DNA of 64,000 nucleotides from Teredinibacter waterburyi. GTDB lineage: Bacteria > Pseudomonadota > Gammaproteobacteria > Pseudomonadales > Cellvibrionaceae. The translations under genes and the position numbers were made by a program. Below are positions 60,974 through 64,000 of the stretch, one piece after another. The stretch lies in NCBI RefSeq assembly GCF_001922985.1, contig NZ_MRUH01000169.1:62001-126000 (forward strand), written 5' to 3'. Numbering within the stretch: the stretch's first letter is position 1; the number at the start of each line of letters is the position of its first letter. The notes under the pieces are model-generated. The model saw only the letters and a list, made by a program, of their open reading frames with translations. It searched no databases and was not told where the DNA came from.

Positions 60974-61693
60974 GCCATACATTATGGCTTTTGCAACGGC
61001 GTGTTGGCGGTTGGCCGCGCCGAGTTTTTTGGTTGCACCGGTAAGGTGAAAAATAGCGGTACGTTCGGAAACATTCATGATCTGCGACATTTCCCAGGCC
61101 GTTTTTCCTTCGCATGCCCAAAATAGACTTTCCTGTTCGCGAGGAGTTAAGGGATCTAAGGGGGAGCGATCGATATTTAGCTTTAGGTAGGTTTCAAATA
61201 GCGAGTAGCTAAAGTACTGAGCAAAAGGCAGCGCGTTCAATAAGCGTTGGTCGAGATCTAGCTCAACCGTGCTGGCGAGGCTAAGAATACACACTTCACC
61301 GGACGGTGCTTTTACGGGTACCGATAAGCCATCTACAAGACCGCGAGCTTTCGCGGCTTCCATTAACTGTACTCCAACCGCATCGCAGTACTTATCCATA
61401 CGCATTAGGCGATTCCACGTAATGGGTACGGTATTGTCGAAGCAGTAACGAACAACTGGATCGCTTTTTTGCATATCGTTTTCAAAGTATCCCTCAGTCC
61501 AGTCAGTGGGGTAGTTTGAAATAGTGAATATTTGTGGGGCACTCAACGACGTGGCATTACAGACACCAAACAAATAAAACTCGAGGTCGCAAAGCTTACA
61601 GAATTTTAAGCAAATCTCTTCGATTTCGGTTGTTGTCTTGATTTGAGAAAGGGTATCGATCAGAGCGTAAAGCTCATCCATGTGAATGTTCAT
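60953..61693 (-). CDS. luxR: LuxR-family autoinducer-binding transcriptional regulator
   Basis: 246 residues. The autoinducer-binding domain (about 15-165) keeps the pocket residues Trp, Tyr, Asp, Pro and Trp in YPTDWTEGYFENDMQKSDPVVRYCFDNTVPITWNRL. The Gly-rich GLVDGLSVPVKAPSGEVC follows. The C-terminal LuxR helix-turn-helix is complete: LTPREQESLFWACEGKTAWEMSQIMNVSERTAIFHLTGATKKLGAANRQHAVAKAI. Likely receptor for the LuxI product of the neighbouring gene, acting on the lux boxes at 59468 and 59792. Convergent with the RibD-like gene, sharing 21 bases at the 3' ends. Confidence 0.95.
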   Translation of the reverse strand: MNIHMDELYALIDTLSQIKTTTEIEEICLKFCKLCDLEFYLFGVCNATSLSAPQIFTISNYPTDWTEGYFENDMQKSDPVVRYCFDNTVPITWNRLMRMDKYCDAVGVQLMEAAKARGLVDGLSVPVKAPSGEVCILSLASTVELDLDQRLLNALPFAQYFSYSLFETYLKLNIDRSPLDPLTPREQESLFWACEGKTAWEMSQIMNVSERTAIFHLTGATKKLGAANRQHAVAKAIMYGLIKAMP

Positions 61694-62414
61694 AAGCGAT
61701 TACTTTCATACAGGGTTAATTAGTGGTGTTATCCTTTCCTAACTAATTTGTCGGATCTAACCTATTTTATTGTTATTCAAGATCGGTATTGCCTTTAAGA
61801 AGACGATTCTAATAAAGATAGAGCCCAACGGTTTAGTTTGGGGTAGCCCTGCTGATACGGAAATTAAAAAGACGCACTGGCATTTAATAACACTGAATCG
61901 CTACCGGCTTGAAGAAACTAGCACAGCCGATTAATACAATACAATAGAAAACTAACGCTAATTAAAGTATTCGGCCAAGCATATAGCTGTTGGTGCGGAG
62001 TTTACAGACAGTATTAATCAAAGTTGGCGTCTATTATCGGTAATTATCGCTTAAACTAGCAGATATCGGGAGCTCGTTAACGTTAATAGTGAACAATAAT
62101 GCCTGATGAGTAGACTGTCCAAAATCGTGAATTTTTTAGGGCAAGAGGAATTGCGCGACAGGTTTGCGCTGATGTGGCGGATATAAGATCGTAATAGTTT
62201 GGGGAAAGATTTGCGGTAGTGGTGAGGTTTGTCCGATGGTCTTGCCCAGAAGGACAAGACCAAACGTTGGAACTGAAGGCTTAAACATCGCACCCCGATC
62301 CTGATAGCGCTAGTGTAATTCTTAAGACTGCAAATCTAAGCGTTACAAGTATGGGCATTCGAAATAAGAACTTTTGAATTAGTAATCGTCAACCATTAAC
62401 CCCCCATCAATACT
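61694..62414. other. 721-base intergenic region upstream of luxR
   Basis: It has no supported gene. A 7-bp inverted pair AATTAGT (61718-61724) / ACTAATT (61742-61748) lies 25-55 bases upstream of luxR and may mark its promoter. No lux box with both arms was found here. Confidence 0.5.
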
Positions 62415-64000
62415 TTAGCTAGCACTACAAACAGCTTGATAGTCGGCAAGTTCAATCTCTGCAGTATTGTTTGAGCAGCATTCGCACTTTTCGTCCTTGT
62501 GTATATTCAGCTCTCGGAAGCGGCTATTCAAGGCGTCGTAGCTGATCATTTTGCCGACCAATGGACGACCTATGTCGAGTAAAAGCTTCAGTGTTTCAAC
62601 CGCGCAAAGCATTCCTATCACCCCGGGCAAGACACCTAATACACCCGCATCGCTGCATGATGGCGCTAGCTCTGGTGGCGGTGGCGATGGATAAACGCAT
62701 CGATAACAGGGCCCCTTAGACGGCCAAAATACACTCATTTGGCCATCAAAGCGGAATATTGAGCCGTGAATAAAAGGCTTATCCAGTCTAACGCAGGTGT
62801 CGTTTACAAGGTAGCGTGTGGCAAAGTTGTCGGTACCATCGACTACTACATCGTATTGTTCAAATATTGATAATGCGTTGTCAGCCGACAGCCGTATTTG
62901 ATGCTCGACCACTTTTACATCGGGATTTAAATGCTCGATGAATGCGCGCGCGCTTTCCGTTTTTGGTTTCCCAATCGTATCGGTGGTGTGAATAATTTGT
63001 CGCTGTAAATTAGACGCGTCGACAATGTCGTCATCAATAATACCGATGGTGCCGACGCCGGCCGCCGCCAAGTACATCAATATTGGGCTGCCAAGTCCGC
63101 CGGCGCCAATACAGAGTACGCGAGATTCCAGTAGTTTTATCTGACCTTCTTCTTTAACTTCGGGTAAAGTAATGTGGCGCAGGTAACGCTGACGTTGGCT
63201 TTCGTCTAGGCTTTTAGGTTGAATAAAGTTATAGCCGGCAGCTTTCCATCCTTCGAATCCTTGTTCCATATTGTAAACATTGGTGTAGCCCATAGTTTGT
63301 AGTGTGTTCGCCGCGAGTAACGATCGCAAGCCGCTAGCGCATGTTACTACAACCTTTACGTGCGGATCTTTGAGTTCGCGCTCTGCCTGCATCTCCAGAA
63401 CGCTACGATCAATATGGATAGAGCTGGGTATAAACCCTTGCGCGCGTTCATCGTGCGAACGAACATCAATAATGACCACTGATTCGCCAGCTACGATTAA
63501 ATTCTGAAGTGATTGAGGTGTGAGATGCGGAATGCTCTTTTGTAAGCGTTCTCGCAGGTCTTGAAAATGACTACCGCCGGAAATTGCTGGAAGAATTTCA
63601 ATGACATCGCCATTGGCGATAGCACTATCCAGCCCGTCGTACATTCGGATGTCATCGTTGTTGAGAAAAATATTCACAAACCGATGCAATGATCCGGCTT
63701 CGGAAAATAGCTGCTTGCCTACGTCGTGAAACTGCTCGGTTAGATGAGAAAGCGCTTGGCCGACAGTTTTGCCGCTAACTTCCACTTCAGACTGACCATC
63801 TGTGTGTAAGCGAAGCGGGCCAGGAATGAGAATAGTCGTCATGGTCATAGTGTCCTGTTGTGAGTGGTGTGTTGATTCAGCATTTACGATTTCTATCGTA
63901 TTTTCGTTCCAGTGATCCTTGTTACGACTCCACGCTGTTAGCGTTTCCGCAACTCCTGCATTTACGCTAACAATAAGGTAGCTATAGCCCGGCCAAGGGT
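62415..64000 (-). CDS. Fusion of JAMM-like C-terminal segment, MoaD/ThiS ubiquitin-like domain, rhodanese and ThiF/MoeB E1 domain (5' end outside window)
   Basis: The frame is open from the right edge to 62415. From ATG 63848 it encodes 477 residues. Residues 1-92 are a MoaD/ThiS-like beta-grasp domain ending in ISGG (Gly91-Gly92), the sulfur-carrier terminus. About 108-205 is a rhodanese with Cys170 in VTCASGLRS. About 215-460 is a ThiF/MoeB E1 with GAGGLGSPILMYLAAAGVGTIGIIDDD, NLQRQ, DGTDNFATRYLVND and zinc ligands CYRCVYP and CECC. The 50 codons before that ATG have no stop and read GYSYLIVSVNAGVAETLTAWSRN, like the C-terminal strands of Mec/JAMM peptidases. AGGA sits 4 bases before ATG 63848, so an internal start is also possible. 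Sulfur transfer for cysteine, thiamin or molybdopterin is likely. Confidence 0.8.
   Translation of the reverse strand, partial: PWPGYSYLIVSVNAGVAETLTAWSRNKDHWNENTIEIVNAESTHHSQQDTMTMTTILIPGPLRLHTDGQSEVEVSGKTVGQALSHLTEQFHDVGKQLFSEAGSLHRFVNIFLNNDDIRMYDGLDSAIANGDVIEILPAISGGSHFQDLRERLQKSIPHLTPQSLQNLIVAGESVVIIDVRSHDERAQGFIPSSIHIDRSVLEMQAERELKDPHVKVVVTCASGLRSLLAANTLQTMGYTNVYNMEQGFEGWKAAGYNFIQPKSLDESQRQRYLRHITLPEVKEEGQIKLLESRVLCIGAGGLGSPILMYLAAAGVGTIGIIDDDIVDASNLQRQIIHTTDTIGKPKTESARAFIEHLNPDVKVVEHQIRLSADNALSIFEQYDVVVDGTDNFATRYLVNDTCVRLDKPFIHGSIFRFDGQMSVFWPSKGPCYRCVYPSPPPPELAPSCSDAGVLGVLPGVIGMLCAVETLKLLLDIGRPLVGKMISYDALNSRFRELNIHKDEKCECCSNNTAEIELADYQAVCSAS

Noticed and set aside
62051-62293. 80-codon minus-strand ORF upstream of luxR
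   Set aside because: Composition is arbitrary and no ribosome site or domain was seen; it could be chance in AT-rich DNA.
63846-63848. Treating ATG 63848 as the sure start of a separate gene
   Set aside because: A usable AGGA precedes it, but the frame is open upstream and encodes a JAMM-like C-terminus; the fusion cannot be excluded, so the CDS was carried to the window edge.

Overview
The window reads as the chromosome of a free-living, probably marine gammaproteobacterium. It looks close to Cellvibrionaceae or related polysaccharide degraders. Three things suggest this: the block tolC / thiC / nudF / yqiB / cpdA / yqiA / parE in the order known from Pseudomonas-like genomes, a secreted glycoside hydrolase lipoprotein, and a very large number of exported TPR, beta-barrel and c-type cytochrome proteins. 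The base composition is moderate. I see no tRNA, rRNA, CRISPR array or transposase. The species placement is inference from gene content only.

Layout. (1) Positions 1-7440, minus strand: a 1538-residue hybrid sensor kinase whose stop codon overlaps the start of a glycoside hydrolase lipoprotein that runs off the left edge. (2) Positions 7501-18475: a light/singlet-oxygen type stress divergon. The minus operon carries an ECF sigma factor, a ChrR-type anti-sigma factor, a DUF523-DUF1722 protein and a DNA photolyase. The plus operon carries an NTF2-like protein, an SDR, an FAD oxidoreductase, a DUF1365 protein, a 30-codon ORF, a cyclopropane-synthase-like methyltransferase, a DUF2878 protein, an unknown exported protein and a DUF3833 lipoprotein. 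Together they look like a membrane-lipid modification and photorepair response. (3) Positions 19081-28575: a nine-gene envelope machine made of exported and lipoprotein TPR proteins plus a TolQ-, two TolR- and one TonB-like protein, ending in a strong terminator. It resembles Agl/Glt-type energised complexes. (4) Positions 28685-42965: almost entirely exported proteins. A minus operon holds an HzsA-related haem protein, two beta-barrels, a TlpA-like thioredoxin, DUF4266, DUF3570 and a lipoprotein. A divergent plus operon holds two CxxCH proteins, one with a LamG-like domain, and a Tat-exported DUF1501-like protein.

(5) Positions 43120-49717: an HpaR-like MarR regulator, a cation diffusion facilitator, Tex, a small membrane protein and TolC. 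(6) Positions 50154-58596: a TPP riboswitch, thiD, thiC, nudF, yqiB, cpdA, a 60-residue membrane peptide gene with its own promoter/operator, yqiA and parE. (7) Positions 58739-61693: a quorum-sensing island with a LuxI-type synthase, a LuxR-type receptor and, between them, a full-length RibD-like protein that has lost its catalytic residues. Two well-formed lux-box dyads lie between luxI and the RibD-like gene. (8) Positions 62415-64000, running off the right edge: one open frame that joins what looks like the C-terminal end of a JAMM/Mec-type peptidase to a MoaD/ThiS-like ubiquitin fold ending in Gly-Gly, a rhodanese domain and a ThiF/MoeB E1 domain.

The strongest candidates for something undescribed are (8), an apparent ubiquitin-like polyprotein, and (7), the degenerate RibD paralogue under probable quorum control.
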